From Neobacillus cucumis (GTDB lineage: Bacteria > Bacillota > Bacilli > Bacillales_B > DSM-18226), in NCBI RefSeq assembly GCF_023715505.1, contig NZ_JAMBOH010000002.1:186001-250000 (forward strand): a stretch of 64,000 nt of DNA, read 5' to 3'. The notes under the pieces were generated by a model. The model searched no databases. It had not been told where the DNA came from and saw nothing but the letters and a program-made list of their open reading frames with translations. Below, piece by piece: positions 35,339-44,888 of this stretch (position 1 is its first letter; each line of letters opens with the position of its first letter). Position numbers and translations under genes: made by a program.

Positions 35339-37360
35339 ATGGAGAAATTACTTAAAATAAAGGACTTACAGGTTGATTTTACCAGTAGCAATCATGTGTT
35401 AACTGCGATTAAAAATGTCACATTAGACATTAAAAAAGGAGAAACGGTCTGTATCGTTGGGGAGTCAGGAAGCGGCAAAACGGTAACTTCTAAAACGATT
35501 ATGAGGCTTATAGATTACGAGAATGGAAAAATATCCGAGGGAAGTATCGTAATCGATGGAATCGACCTTACAAAACTTTCACAAAAAAAACTCCGTTCTC
35601 TTCGCGGGGAAAAAATAGCGATGATTTTTCAAGAACCGATGGCCGCGTTTGATCCTGTCTTTACCATTGGGAAACAAATCATTGAGACCATCCTTGAACA
35701 TAAGCATTCAAATAAGTTAGAAGCTAAAGCGAGGGCCATTTATTTACTAAGGCGAGTAGGTATCTCGGATGCTGAAATTCGTTTGAACCAGTATCCAAAT
35801 GAGATGTCCGGAGGTATGCTTCAAAGGGCGATGATCGCCATGGCGCTTGCTTGTGATCCAGATTTACTTATTGCAGATGAACCGACTACCGCACTTGATG
35901 TGACCATTCAAGCTCAGATATTGCAACTTCTACAGGAATTGAAAGAAGAACTTGGCATGTCCATTCTCTTAATAACCCATGATATGGGCGTTGCAGCAGA
36001 AATGGCGGACCGAATTATAGTGATGTATGCCGGCAAGATCGTTGAGCAAGCTGATGTGAAACAATTATTTGAACGGCCTTTTCATCCATATACATATGGA
36101 TTATTACAATCAATCACGACTGTGGATGGTGATAGGAGCAAAAAACTATACTCTATTAAAGGATCAATTCCAGGCTTAGATGATTTACCTTCTGGATGTC
36201 ATTTTCATCCGCGATGCCCATTTGCAACGGATCTCTGTAAGAGCGAATCGCCTCCATTTATGGAGGTTAATCATCGTCAGACGGCTTGTTGGCATGCGGA
36301 AGAGGTATCAGAAAAACTCTTTAATAAAGATTTGGAGACGAAAGTTGACGTACAGCCTCAAAAAGAAATGGCTCAAGCGATTCCCGTGGTTATTGGTGAA
36401 CCATTGTTTGAGGTTCAAGAGTTAAGTAAATATTATCCAATAGGGAAGAAACTATTCTCTCGACAGCCATCCTATATTAGCGCTGTTGATAACGTGTCCT
36501 TCCATATCAATGTAGGTGAAACATTTGGTCTGGTTGGAGAATCAGGCAGTGGAAAATCGACATTGGGCCGAGTTCTCTTGCAATTAGAGAAACCTACCAG
36601 TGGAGAGGTCTTCTTTCAGGGCCAGGAGTTGTCAGAATTGTCAGCAAGAGAATTACGTGAAATGAGAAGGGATATGCAAGTAATCTATCAAGACCCTTAT
36701 GGTTCTGTTAATCCCCGCTGGAAGATTGGGGATATTATCGGAGAACCTCTTCAAGTTCATGAAACAATTAGTGTGAAAGACAAGATTGATAGAGTTCAAG
36801 AATTATTAGAGATTGTTGGGTTAAATAAAAACAGTTATGATCGTTATCCACATGAATTTTCTGGCGGCCAGCGTCAGCGTATTGCGATTGCTAGAGCGAT
36901 TGCGCTAAATTCCAAGTTTATTTTAGCCGATGAAGCGGTATCAGCTTTAGATGTTTCCGTTCAGGCCCAAATCATTAATTTATTGAAGGATGTACAGAGG
37001 GAACGGAATTTAACTTATTTATTCATCGGCCATGGTTTAAATATTGTTCGGCATATTTCCGATCGGATCGGTGTGATGTATTTAGGTCAATTGGTGGAAT
37101 TGTCCAATAGTGAAGAGTTGTTTTTACATCCTGCCCATCATTATACAAAAGGTCTTATTGAATCAATCCCAGTAGCCGATCCCACGTGCTTAAGGGAACG
37201 GATAACCCTTAGTGGGGAAATTCCATCACCAGCAAACCCGCCATCTGGATGTAGATTTCATACCCGCTGCCCGGCAGCAACTGCCCGTTGTCGTGAAGAA
37301 CAGCCTTTATTTAGTGAAGTGAGTAAAGGTCATTGGGCTGCATGCCATCATCCAGTTTAA
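35339..37360 (+). CDS. Double ABC ATPase, GsiA-like (OppD-OppF fusion)
   Basis: The 673-residue protein contains two complete ATPase domains. The first (about 1-270) has Walker A GESGSGKTV, signature MSGGM and LLIADEPTTALDV; it ends in an oligopeptide-transporter C-terminal domain with a Cys cluster (FHPRCPFATDLC). The second (about 350-660) has GESGSGKST, FSGGQRQR, ILADEAVSALDVS and again a Cys-rich tail (FHTRCPAATARC). The fused layout is that of GsiA, the glutathione importer ATPase. The Cys clusters are known to hold iron-sulfur clusters in some relatives. It completes the importer begun at 31820. Confidence 0.92.
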   Translation: MEKLLKIKDLQVDFTSSNHVLTAIKNVTLDIKKGETVCIVGESGSGKTVTSKTIMRLIDYENGKISEGSIVIDGIDLTKLSQKKLRSLRGEKIAMIFQEPMAAFDPVFTIGKQIIETILEHKHSNKLEAKARAIYLLRRVGISDAEIRLNQYPNEMSGGMLQRAMIAMALACDPDLLIADEPTTALDVTIQAQILQLLQELKEELGMSILLITHDMGVAAEMADRIIVMYAGKIVEQADVKQLFERPFHPYTYGLLQSITTVDGDRSKKLYSIKGSIPGLDDLPSGCHFHPRCPFATDLCKSESPPFMEVNHRQTACWHAEEVSEKLFNKDLETKVDVQPQKEMAQAIPVVIGEPLFEVQELSKYYPIGKKLFSRQPSYISAVDNVSFHINVGETFGLVGESGSGKSTLGRVLLQLEKPTSGEVFFQGQELSELSARELREMRRDMQVIYQDPYGSVNPRWKIGDIIGEPLQVHETISVKDKIDRVQELLEIVGLNKNSYDRYPHEFSGGQRQRIAIARAIALNSKFILADEAVSALDVSVQAQIINLLKDVQRERNLTYLFIGHGLNIVRHISDRIGVMYLGQLVELSNSEELFLHPAHHYTKGLIESIPVADPTCLRERITLSGEIPSPANPPSGCRFHTRCPAATARCREEQPLFSEVSKGHWAACHHPV

Positions 37361-37370
37361 ATGGGCGGGG

Positions 37371-37413
37371 TGAAGGACGAAATTGTATAAATCATAACGA
37401 AAAGTGTCCTTCA
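37371..37413 (+). repeat. Inverted repeat in gap before monooxygenase
   Basis: TGAAGGAC (37371) and GTCCTTCA (37406) are perfectly complementary across 27 bp. No T run follows, so this looks like an operator or weak attenuator between the importer and the next monooxygenase. Confidence 0.5.
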
Positions 37414-37448
37414 TAGAGGGCTAGGGATTTAAATAGGAGGAAACAAGG

Positions 37449-38507
37449 ATGAAATTTGTTGTGTTTGATTTGATGAGTAATCATCCAAATGGTGTGACAG
37501 GAGAGATATTAACGGAGCAAGAACGAATTCAACAAGTCATTGCTCAAGCCGTTTTCGCAGAAACGCTTGGGTTTGATGGATATGGAGTAGGTGAGAGGCA
37601 TGGTGCTCCATTTCTATCTTCTTCACCAGCCCTAATGTTAACGGCCATTGCAGCACGAACCTCAAAAATACGCTTGATGCCTACCATATCAGTTTTGAGC
37701 GTCCTTGACCCAGTGCGAGTAGCAGAGGATTATGCCACACTCGATCATCTATCTGGAGGAAGATTGGAGATGATGATTGGAAAAGGTAACGATCCGCGCC
37801 ACTACCCCTTATTCGGAATCAAAGAGGAAGAGCAATGGATAGCACTAGCTGAGCGGTATGATCTTCTTAAACGGTTATGGTCTGAAGAAAATGTCTCATG
37901 GGAAGGGACATATCGTCCTCCAATAAAAAATGTGACAACAGAACCTAGACCCTATCAGAGGAAGATACGGATTTGGCATGGCAGTGCATCTAGCCCACTT
38001 TCTACTGAGCTTGCAGCAAAAAATGGGGAACCGATTTTTTCATCAAATGCTTTTCATCCCATGGCAAAATACAAAGAATTGATTGACCATTATCGTGAAC
38101 GTTTAGAATTCTATGGGTTTGATTCAAAAAACGCTGTCCTCGGTGCTGGAGCTGGCAGTTTATATTTGGCCAACACAAAGGAAGAGGCCATTAACCGGTA
38201 CCGGCCATATTATGACACTTATATGAATACAGATGCATCAAAACATAACCAATCTCCATTTAAGAGTCTTGAGGACCATGTACAAAACGGTTCACCTTTA
38301 ATAGGAAGTCCTGATTATGTTGTAGAAAAGATACTTAAATACCATCAAGCATTCGGACACCAAGTACAAAGTATAAGTGTGGGGGGGATAAGTCAGGAAG
38401 AACAATATGAGCAGCTAGAGAGATTCGCTATGGAGGTTATTCCAGTGCTCAGACGTGAGATCCCTAGTACTATTTGGGAAATAGAAAAATCAGCAGTCGA
38501 TTCCTAA
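37449..38507 (+). CDS. Luciferase-like flavin-dependent monooxygenase
   Basis: The 352-residue protein starts at ATG 37449 after AGGAGG. It fits the bacterial luciferase-like family: GFDGYGVGERHGAPFLSSSPALML (about 41), MPTISVLSVLDPVRVAEDYATLD (about 78), SGGRLEMMIGKGND (about 103), and a C-terminal KILKYHQAFGHQVQSISVGG. It differs from the NtaA/DszA type and the MsnO8 type nearby, so the island holds three kinds of flavin monooxygenase. The substrate is unknown; oxidation of a thioether or sulfonate is the best guess from context. Confidence 0.85.
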   Translation: MKFVVFDLMSNHPNGVTGEILTEQERIQQVIAQAVFAETLGFDGYGVGERHGAPFLSSSPALMLTAIAARTSKIRLMPTISVLSVLDPVRVAEDYATLDHLSGGRLEMMIGKGNDPRHYPLFGIKEEEQWIALAERYDLLKRLWSEENVSWEGTYRPPIKNVTTEPRPYQRKIRIWHGSASSPLSTELAAKNGEPIFSSNAFHPMAKYKELIDHYRERLEFYGFDSKNAVLGAGAGSLYLANTKEEAINRYRPYYDTYMNTDASKHNQSPFKSLEDHVQNGSPLIGSPDYVVEKILKYHQAFGHQVQSISVGGISQEEQYEQLERFAMEVIPVLRREIPSTIWEIEKSAVDS

Positions 38508-38548
38508 ACTATTTGCCTTATATGATTACTGGCGGAAAGGGGGATTCA

Positions 38549-38632
38549 ATGAGCAATCAGATCCGTACTATGCATCTAAATTTATTTCTATATAACCTTG
38601 GATATCTTCAGGCCTCCTGGCGTCATCCTTAA
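38549..38632 (+). pseudogene. N-terminal relic of a third NtaA/DszA-type monooxygenase
   Basis: After AAAGGGGG there is an ATG and 27 codons reading MSNQIRTMHLNLFLYNLG then YLQASWRHP, then stop. The form MHLN.F......ASWRHP is the usual N-terminus of NtaA/SnaA/DszA monooxygenases. Nothing of the rest is seen. It could be a short peptide gene, but a deletion relic is more likely. Confidence 0.55.
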
Positions 38633-38810
38633 TTACATAAGCTTAGTATTTTACTTAGGGTAATTGATAGTTTTTTTGAATATAAACAATAATTTTTTCT
38701 ATCAGATAAAGTATAGAAAATCGGATCCTTACGTGATAGGATAAAGCACAAGAATTAAAAAAGTATTCCTATCAAATAACTCGGGATAAAACGAAAAAGG
38801 AGGAGCGTAA
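38633..38810 (+). promoter_or_regulatory. Activator-type promoter module 2 and candidate operator
   Basis: TTTCTATCAGATAAAGTAT (38696) and TAGGATAA (38737) repeat the module at 29242 with the same 41-bp offset. CTAT-N10-ATAG symmetry fits a LysR box. Downstream, TATTCCTATCAAATAACTC then GGGATA (38764-38788) is an imperfect ATTCC/GGGAT inverted repeat between promoter and gene. Confidence 0.5.
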
Positions 38811-40145
38811 ATGTCTAATAAAAGAAAGTTGAAATTTGGGGCTATTATTCATGGTGTTGGCGGCAATATTGCTGGATGGAGGCATCCCAATATCCAAGCT
38901 GATGCCAGTGTCAGTTTAGATTTTTACACCAGTCAAGCTAAGAAGGCTGAAGAAGGTAAATTTGACTTGGTTTTTATTGCTGATGGTCTGCATATCAATG
39001 AGAAATCCATTCCACACTTTTTAAATAGGTTTGAACCACTGACGATTTTATCAGCCCTTGCTGCAGTTACCTCAAGAATTGGTCTTGTGGGAACACTTTC
39101 AACGTCTTATAGTGAACCGTTTAATGTTGCCAGGCAGTTTGCTTCCCTTGACCATATCAGTCATGGCCGTGCGGGCTGGAATGTGGTTACATCACCATTA
39201 GAAAAAACGGCTCTAAACTATAGTAAAACGATTGAGGAACATCCTGATCATGCCAAAAGGTATCGAATTGCAGCTGAATATCTCTAGGTAGCGAAAGGAC
39301 TTTGGGATTCATGGGAAGATGATGCATTTGTTCGCGACAAAGAAACAGGAGTATTTTTTGATCCAGATAAATTGCATCATTTAAATCATAGAGGGGAATT
39401 TTTCTCTATACAAGGTCCGCTAAATATCGGTAGATCGAAGCAAGGCAGACCAGTCATATTTCAAGCTGGATCTTCCGAGACAGGCAAAAATCTTGCAGCA
39501 AAAGAAGCAGACGCCATTTTTACAGGACATCCAACATTAAAAGCCGCACAAGCATTTTATCTGGATGTCAAAGAGAGTGCAAAAGCCTACGGACGGAATC
39601 CAGATGAGCTCGTGATCCTGCCAGGGATCGCGCCAATTGTTGCTGTAACAGAGGAAGAGGCTGAAAGGAAATACCAAGAAATTGCCAATCTAGTTTCCAT
39701 CGATAAAGCCTTAGATTATCTGGGACGTTATTTCGAGCATCATGATTTTTCACAATATCCTCTCGATGAACCGTTCCCTGAACTTGGTAATTTAGGTAAG
39801 AATAGCTTCCGAAGTCATACAGATCGAATTAAACGGCAAGCAAAAGAAGAGAATTTAACGCTTCGCCAAGTCGCCTTGCGAGAGACAACGCCAAAACCTG
39901 CTTTTCTTGGAACGCCGGAAAAAGTAGCCGATCTCATTCAGGAATGGTTTGAAGCAGGTGGCGCTGATGGGTTTATAATTGTTTCTGCTGTACCCAATGG
40001 GTTAAATGATTTTGTAGACTATGTTGTGCCGATTCTTCAAAAACGAGGAATTTTTAGAACAGATTACGAGGCTGACACATTACGTGGTAATCTAGGAATT
40101 CCTTATCCAGAAAACCGTTATACAAATAAGGTGGTAACCCATTGA
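38811..40145 (+). pseudogene. NtaA/SnaA/DszA-type monooxygenase interrupted by one amber codon
   Basis: The frame is open from ATG 38811 (AAAGGAGGAG before it) to 40145 except for TAG at 39285. The paralog at 30470 has GAT (Asp) there: [13 protein letters not shown] against [16 protein letters not shown]. Both genes would encode 444-445 residues and are very similar throughout ([39 protein letters not shown]). No other lesion is seen. Changing GAT or GAC to TAG needs two base changes, so this may be recent decay, an assembly error, or less likely readthrough. The promoter and ribosome site look intact. Confidence 0.8.
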
Positions 40146-40185
40146 ATAGTAAATACAATCAGTCTATATGCCGGCTAGTCAACTA

Positions 40186-40236
40186 GAGGCTCTCTATATT
40201 AAGATGATAAATCTTAAATGGGGAGCCTATTTTGTT
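40186..40236 (+). terminator. Terminator after the interrupted monooxygenase gene
   Basis: AGGCTCTC pairs with GGGGAGCCT, with an inner AAGAT/ATCTT stem, followed by ATTTTGTT. Confidence 0.8.
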
Positions 40237-40265
40237 AAAATAAAAAATTAATGGAGGAATTTAAG

Positions 40266-40544
40266 ATGAGTAAAGAATTATCAGTTGTGGTTTGGGCTAA
40301 AGAAGGATGTCATTATTGCGGGGAAGTAAAACAATATTTAGAAGATAAAGGAATTAAATATAAAACTGTTGATGTTACTCATCATGATGAGCGCAGAGAT
40401 ATTTTGGAGATCAAGTATGGTGTTCGTCATGTACCTGTCGTTGAAATTGGTCAAGGGGATTTATATGAGGGTGTGACAAAAGTAGGGATCGAACATATTG
40501 AAGCAGTACTGGAGAAAATTAATAAGAGTAGTATTTTAAAATAA
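40266..40544 (+). CDS. Glutaredoxin-like protein, YtnI/CmoI-like
   Basis: The 92-residue product starts at ATG 40266 after TGGAGGAA. It has a thioredoxin fold with active site CHYC (about 16-19), a cis-Pro loop VRHVPVVEIG (about 61) and a C-terminal helix. In B. subtilis YtnI holds this place in the ytmI operon; its exact task in C-S bond cleavage is not clear, but handling of a thiol or sulfenate intermediate is likely. Confidence 0.88.
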   Translation: MSKELSVVVWAKEGCHYCGEVKQYLEDKGIKYKTVDVTHHDERRDILEIKYGVRHVPVVEIGQGDLYEGVTKVGIEHIEAVLEKINKSSILK

Positions 40545-40556
40545 TTCCGACTAAAT
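40541..40556 (+). promoter_or_regulatory. Sulfur-island motif variant, site 3
   Basis: AATTCCGACTAAATTC begins around the stop of the glutaredoxin-like gene and lies about 115 bp before the TcyJ-like gene. It shares AATTCCGACTA with the site at 44903. Confidence 0.4.
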
Positions 40557-40666
40557 TCATATGTTTACTAGTTTAAAGAAGGTGTTAGTATGCACTACAT
40601 AATACAGCAACGCTAGTAACTTTGTATAAAGAGTTGGGGAAAAATGTGAATAAAGGGTGGATCATT

Positions 40667-41503
40667 ATGAAATTTAAAAAATCATTTCTATTAACATTGA
40701 CGCTATTGACCGCAATAGTGGCGGGGGCATGCTCATCACAAGAAACTAGCAAAACTTTCAAAGCAAGTTCGAATACAGCGAAAGGAGAAACAAAAGTACA
40801 AAAAATAATAGTGGGAACTGGGACACAGTTTCCGAATGTTTGCTTTATCGATAAAAATGGAAAGTTAACCGGTTATGATGTGGAACTAGTTAGAAAAATA
40901 GATGAAAAACTGCCAGAGTACAAATTTGAGTTTAAAACAATGGAGTTTTCCAACCTGTTAATTAGCTTAGAAACAAATAAGATCGATTTTATTGCCCACC
41001 AGATGGAAGTCAATGAAGAACGACAAAAGAAGTTTCTTTTTAATAGCGAACCGTATAATATTTTTCCTCTTCATGTAACAGTGAAACAAGATAACAATGA
41101 AATTAATTCCATTAAAGATTTAAAAGGGAAAAAGGTAATCGTAAGTGCGACCAGTAACTCAGCTGTATTTATCGAAAAGTATAACAAGGAACATAACGCA
41201 GGTATACAAATTGTTTATGCAGGTAATGGACCAGATTCTACTATTAATCAAATAAAAACAGGCAGAGCAGATGCCACCATTACCACACCGTTTTCAGTGG
41301 ATTTCCTTAATAAGCAAGTGGATGCTCAAGAAAAAGTAGTCGGTGAACCACTCTTAAATTCAAAAGTTTATTTCCTTCTAAGAAAAGATGAAACACCACT
41401 ACAAAAGAGAATTGACGAAGCACTCGTAGAGTTGAAAAAAGAAGGAGTCGTTGGCGAATTAAGTAAAAAATGGTTAGGAGCTGACTATACCGTCAACTTT
41501 TAA
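40667..41503 (+). CDS. Amino acid ABC binding lipoprotein, TcyJ/TcyK-like
   Basis: The 278-residue protein is best started at ATG 40667 (GGGTGG before it). It has a lipoprotein signal ending in IVAGAC, then a family 3 solute-binding domain: GTGTQFPNVCFIDKNGKLTGYDVELV, the conserved acidic and Arg ligand-binding positions, and SIKDLKGKKVIVSATSNSA. With the following permeases and ATPase it makes a TcyJKLMN-type importer for cystine, S-sulfocysteine or S-methylcysteine. Only one binding protein is present where B. subtilis has two. Confidence 0.88.
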   Translation: MKFKKSFLLTLTLLTAIVAGACSSQETSKTFKASSNTAKGETKVQKIIVGTGTQFPNVCFIDKNGKLTGYDVELVRKIDEKLPEYKFEFKTMEFSNLLISLETNKIDFIAHQMEVNEERQKKFLFNSEPYNIFPLHVTVKQDNNEINSIKDLKGKKVIVSATSNSAVFIEKYNKEHNAGIQIVYAGNGPDSTINQIKTGRADATITTPFSVDFLNKQVDAQEKVVGEPLLNSKVYFLLRKDETPLQKRIDEALVELKKEGVVGELSKKWLGADYTVNF

Positions 41504-41538
41504 ATCGTAGCTCGTTAGTGTTTGGAGGTTGTTTAAAA

Positions 41539-42246
41539 ATGGGCAAAGCGTTTGATCCTTTATTAATTATTGAGTTTTTACCAACACTACTGCATTATCT
41601 GGGGGTAACCCTTGAGATTTTAGCAGCATCTATTTTTCTAGGACTAATCCTCGGTGTAGCAGCCGCTATACCGAGGTTGTTTAAAATCCCTTTCTTAAAT
41701 CAACTGGTCATTTTATATGTTTCATTTATTCGCGGGACACCGATTTTAATCCAGTTATTCCTAGTATTTTATGGCCTACCCGCAATTCTAATGATTTTCG
41801 ATATTGATATTTCTAAGCTAGAGGCTATTTATTTTGTGATTATTACTTATGCAATTAGTAATGGCGCAAGCTTTTCAGAAATTTTTCGCGGAGCCATACG
41901 CGCTGTTGATAAAGGGCAGACGGAAGCAGCCTATTCAGTTGGAATGACAAGCACACAAAACTTCTTTCGGATTGTTTTACCACAGGCCTTACGGATTGCT
42001 TTTCCAAATATGGCAAACTCCGTTGTTGGATCTTTAAAGGATACATCCCTTGCTTTCAGCATTGGCGTGATGGATATGGTAGGCAGAGGAGATACGCTTA
42101 TTTCAGCAACCGCTCATGCATTGGAAGTGTATATATCCCTTTCTATCATCTATTATGCTGTTGTTCTATTGTTTGAAAAGATTTTTAATAAATTAGAAAA
42201 ACATTTCAATCGTTATCAGAGTGCTGATATATCAGTTGCTGCTTAA
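41539..42246 (+). CDS. Amino acid ABC permease, TcyL-like
   Basis: The 235-residue product starts at ATG 41539 after GGAGG. It has five membrane segments and the His/Glu/Gln-type amino acid permease signature (FIRGTPILIQLFLVFYGLP, about 58) and the EAA loop [29 protein letters not shown] (about 132). It works as a heterodimer with the next gene. Confidence 0.9.
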   Translation: MGKAFDPLLIIEFLPTLLHYLGVTLEILAASIFLGLILGVAAAIPRLFKIPFLNQLVILYVSFIRGTPILIQLFLVFYGLPAILMIFDIDISKLEAIYFVIITYAISNGASFSEIFRGAIRAVDKGQTEAAYSVGMTSTQNFFRIVLPQALRIAFPNMANSVVGSLKDTSLAFSIGVMDMVGRGDTLISATAHALEVYISLSIIYYAVVLLFEKIFNKLEKHFNRYQSADISVAA

Positions 42247-42261
42247 AAAGGAGGGGTATAC

Positions 42262-42972
42262 ATGACAATCGATCTTCCTTTTATATGGATCGCTTTTAAA
42301 GAAATTATTAAATCTCTTCCCACTACTCTCATTTTAACCATTGTCCCCTTATTGGTGGGATTCTTAATTGGAATAATTGTTGCACTCGTAAGGATCTATA
42401 AAACAAGATTTGTATACCAGGCAGCTAATGGGTATGTTTCCTTTTTTAGAGGAACTCCCATTATCATGCATATTATGGTCATTTATTACGGAATCCCCTT
42501 ATTAGTGGACCAAGTATCGTTAAAGTTTAATTTAAATATCCAATCTAGCAAAATTCCCATTATTTTGTTTGTTTTAACCGCGTTGTCACTAGCAGCAGGT
42601 GCCTATTTATCAGAAATTATCCGCTCAGGGATTATCAGTGTGTCGACGGGTCAATTGGAAGCTGCTTATTCAGTGGGGATGACGAAGCTTCAAGCGATGT
42701 TCCGGATTGTTCTTCCACAGGCATTAGCACAGTCTGTTCCAAATTTTACAAATATTTTCGTTGGTTTCTTACACACATCGTCTATAGCATTTCTCGTATC
42801 TGAAAAAGAATTGACGGGTGCTGCTAATATTGTCGCTTCAACTAACTTGAAATTTTTAGAGGCTTTTATTGCTGCTGGACTAATTTATTGGGGACTTACG
42901 ATTATTGTTGAGGGAATTTCTTTTTTATTAGAAAAACGAGTAACATCGTATAGTCGAGGAGGCATGTCATGA
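42262..42972 (+). CDS. Amino acid ABC permease, TcyM-like
   Basis: The 236-residue product is the second permease, with [21 protein letters not shown] (about 53) and [23 protein letters not shown] (about 133). Start ATG 42262 follows AAAAGGAGGGG. Its stop overlaps the ATPase start (ATGTCATGA), which indicates coupled translation. Confidence 0.9.
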   Translation: MTIDLPFIWIAFKEIIKSLPTTLILTIVPLLVGFLIGIIVALVRIYKTRFVYQAANGYVSFFRGTPIIMHIMVIYYGIPLLVDQVSLKFNLNIQSSKIPIILFVLTALSLAAGAYLSEIIRSGIISVSTGQLEAAYSVGMTKLQAMFRIVLPQALAQSVPNFTNIFVGFLHTSSIAFLVSEKELTGAANIVASTNLKFLEAFIAAGLIYWGLTIIVEGISFLLEKRVTSYSRGGMS

Positions 42973-43739
42973 TTATTTTAAAAGACATAAAGAAATCATT
43001 TAACAAATCGCAGGTGTTACGAGGTATTAATCTAAAAATAAACCGTGGTGAAGTGGTTACCATACTTGGGCCAAGTGGTTCAGGGAAAACCACTTTACTA
43101 CGATGCCTAAATTTTTTAGAAAGACCTGAGGCTGGTATTGTACAAATCGGAAATATCCAGGTTAATGCAAAGAACGCTACGAAAAAGGATATGTTGTCGG
43201 TAAGAAAACAATCGGCAATGGTTTTTCAGCACTATAATTTATTTGCTCATAAGACAGTGGTGGAAAACGTAATGGAAGGTTTGGTGGTTGCAAAAAAAGT
43301 AAAGAAAAAGGATGCCAGAATAATTAGTGAGAAAGTGCTTGAAAAAGTGGGTCTTAGTGATAAATTACATTTCTATCCTTCTCAATTATCGGGCGGGCAG
43401 CAGCAGAGAGTAGGAATTGCAAGGGCATTAGCATTAAATCCAGAGGTTATTCTTTTTGATGAGCCAACGTCGGCATTAGATCCTGAATTAGTTGGAGAAG
43501 TTCTATCCGTTATAAAAGAAATAGCACAAGAAGGAATTACGATGGTGGTTGTTACGCATGAAATGAGTTTTGCTAAAGAAGTGTCTGATCGTGTTCTGTT
43601 TATGGATGGGGGAGTCATCGTGGAGGAAGGAACTCCATTGGAGATATTCCATGCACCTAAGGAAGAAAGAACTCGTCGATTCTTACAACGAATTTCGGGT
43701 GAATCGTTTTTTGCACCGTTAAAAGAGCAGGTAAATTAA
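42969..43739 (+). CDS. Amino acid ABC ATPase, TcyN-like
   Basis: The 256-residue ATPase has Walker [10 protein letters not shown] (about 33), Q-loop [14 protein letters not shown], signature LSGGQQQR (about 140), Walker [13 protein letters not shown] (about 160) and the switch His in [12 protein letters not shown]. This set is typical of the polar amino acid importers such as GlnQ and TcyN. It powers the TcyL/TcyM-like permeases. It might also serve the lone SsuA-like binding protein that follows, which is speculation. Confidence 0.92.
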   Translation: MIILKDIKKSFNKSQVLRGINLKINRGEVVTILGPSGSGKTTLLRCLNFLERPEAGIVQIGNIQVNAKNATKKDMLSVRKQSAMVFQHYNLFAHKTVVENVMEGLVVAKKVKKKDARIISEKVLEKVGLSDKLHFYPSQLSGGQQQRVGIARALALNPEVILFDEPTSALDPELVGEVLSVIKEIAQEGITMVVVTHEMSFAKEVSDRVLFMDGGVIVEEGTPLEIFHAPKEERTRRFLQRISGESFFAPLKEQVN

Positions 43740-43781
43740 AAGATAATAATTATTAATCTGAATAAGCGTGAGGTAATGGGA

Positions 43782-44819
43782 ATGAAAAAGATGAGTGTGT
43801 TTTTCGTACTCTTAGGACTTTTAATATCTATCGTGTTAACTGGCTGTTCATTTAATAAAGAAAGTGAACAAACAGGCGCTAAGGAAGTAACGAAAAAAGA
43901 ATCAGTAGATTTAAGTAAAGTTACTTTGCGCGTTGGCCAAACGGGTTGGGGAACAATCCAGGAAGCCCTTAAGGTAGCAGGTCTTGAGGACACTCCTTAT
44001 AAAGTAGAATACAGTGTGTTTCAAGGCGGTAATTTAATTTTAGAGGCAATGACGGCTGGTCATGTTGATTTTGGGATTACTAGTGAAATTCCTCCTCTTT
44101 TTTCATCTTTGGCACAAAATGGGGAGCATTCGAAAGTTATTGCAATTCAACAATCTAATACTCTTCAACAGGAATTAGTAGTTGCAAAAGGATCCCATAT
44201 CAAAAGTGTAGCAGATTTAAAAGGAAAAAAGGTAGCATATGTACAAAATACAACAGCTCATTATTTTCTAATCAAAATGTTGGAGGATGCGGGTTTAACT
44301 TGGAATGATATTAAGCCTGTTCAATTGACTACTTCTGATGGATTAGCTGCGCTTCTTGGGGGGAATGTGGATGCTTTAGCAAGTTATGGGAATGCCATTA
44401 TATCTGCACATCAAAAGGGAGCAACTACGCTTGATAGTGCAAAAGATATTTTATCAGGAGATTTCCAAGTCAATGCCTTAACAGAGGCTATAAGTGATCC
44501 AGGAAAACACGCCGCCATAGTCGATTTGCTTGACCGAGTAAATCAAGCATACAAATGGCAAAGAGAGAATCCAGAAAAATGGGCCAAAATAGTAGGAGCA
44601 GAAACAAAACAACCGTATGATCAAGCTTTCCAAACGTTTAAAGATGGAGAAGAACAACGACCAACACGGATAATCCCTCTTTCTGATTCGAAAACAGACT
44701 CCCAGCAAGATATAGCCAATGTCTTTCATAATGCGGGAATTATTAATAACAAAATTAAAGTCACCACTTTCTGGAACCATGAATTTGATCAGGAATTATC
44801 AAAAATCGTAAATCAATAG
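43782..44819 (+). CDS. SsuA/TauA-like sulfonate-binding lipoprotein without own permease
   Basis: The 345-residue protein starts at ATG 43782 (GAGGT before it). It has a lipobox VLTGC, then an SsuA-type domain: LRVGQTGWGTIQEALKVAGL, YSVFQGGNLILEAMTAGHVDFG (about 80) and the binding-site segment GKKVAYVQNTTAHYFLIKML (about 145). The family binds alkanesulfonates, taurine or sulfate esters. Normally ssuB and ssuC flank it; here neither is present in the island, so it must use another permease or act as a receptor. Confidence 0.82.
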   Translation: MKKMSVFFVLLGLLISIVLTGCSFNKESEQTGAKEVTKKESVDLSKVTLRVGQTGWGTIQEALKVAGLEDTPYKVEYSVFQGGNLILEAMTAGHVDFGITSEIPPLFSSLAQNGEHSKVIAIQQSNTLQQELVVAKGSHIKSVADLKGKKVAYVQNTTAHYFLIKMLEDAGLTWNDIKPVQLTTSDGLAALLGGNVDALASYGNAIISAHQKGATTLDSAKDILSGDFQVNALTEAISDPGKHAAIVDLLDRVNQAYKWQRENPEKWAKIVGAETKQPYDQAFQTFKDGEEQRPTRIIPLSDSKTDSQQDIANVFHNAGIINNKIKVTTFWNHEFDQELSKIVNQ

Positions 44820-44888
44820 GGAATGATGTTGTCAAAAAAGAAATTTCTATTTTAAAAAGAAGTTCTTCTGTTGTGAAATGCTTCAAGT

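Noticed and set aside
39285..39287. TAG read as pyrrolysine or selenocysteine-like recoding
   Set aside because: The codon replaces an ordinary Asp, no recoding element is seen, and Bacillaceae are not known to use pyrrolysine; mutation or error is simpler.
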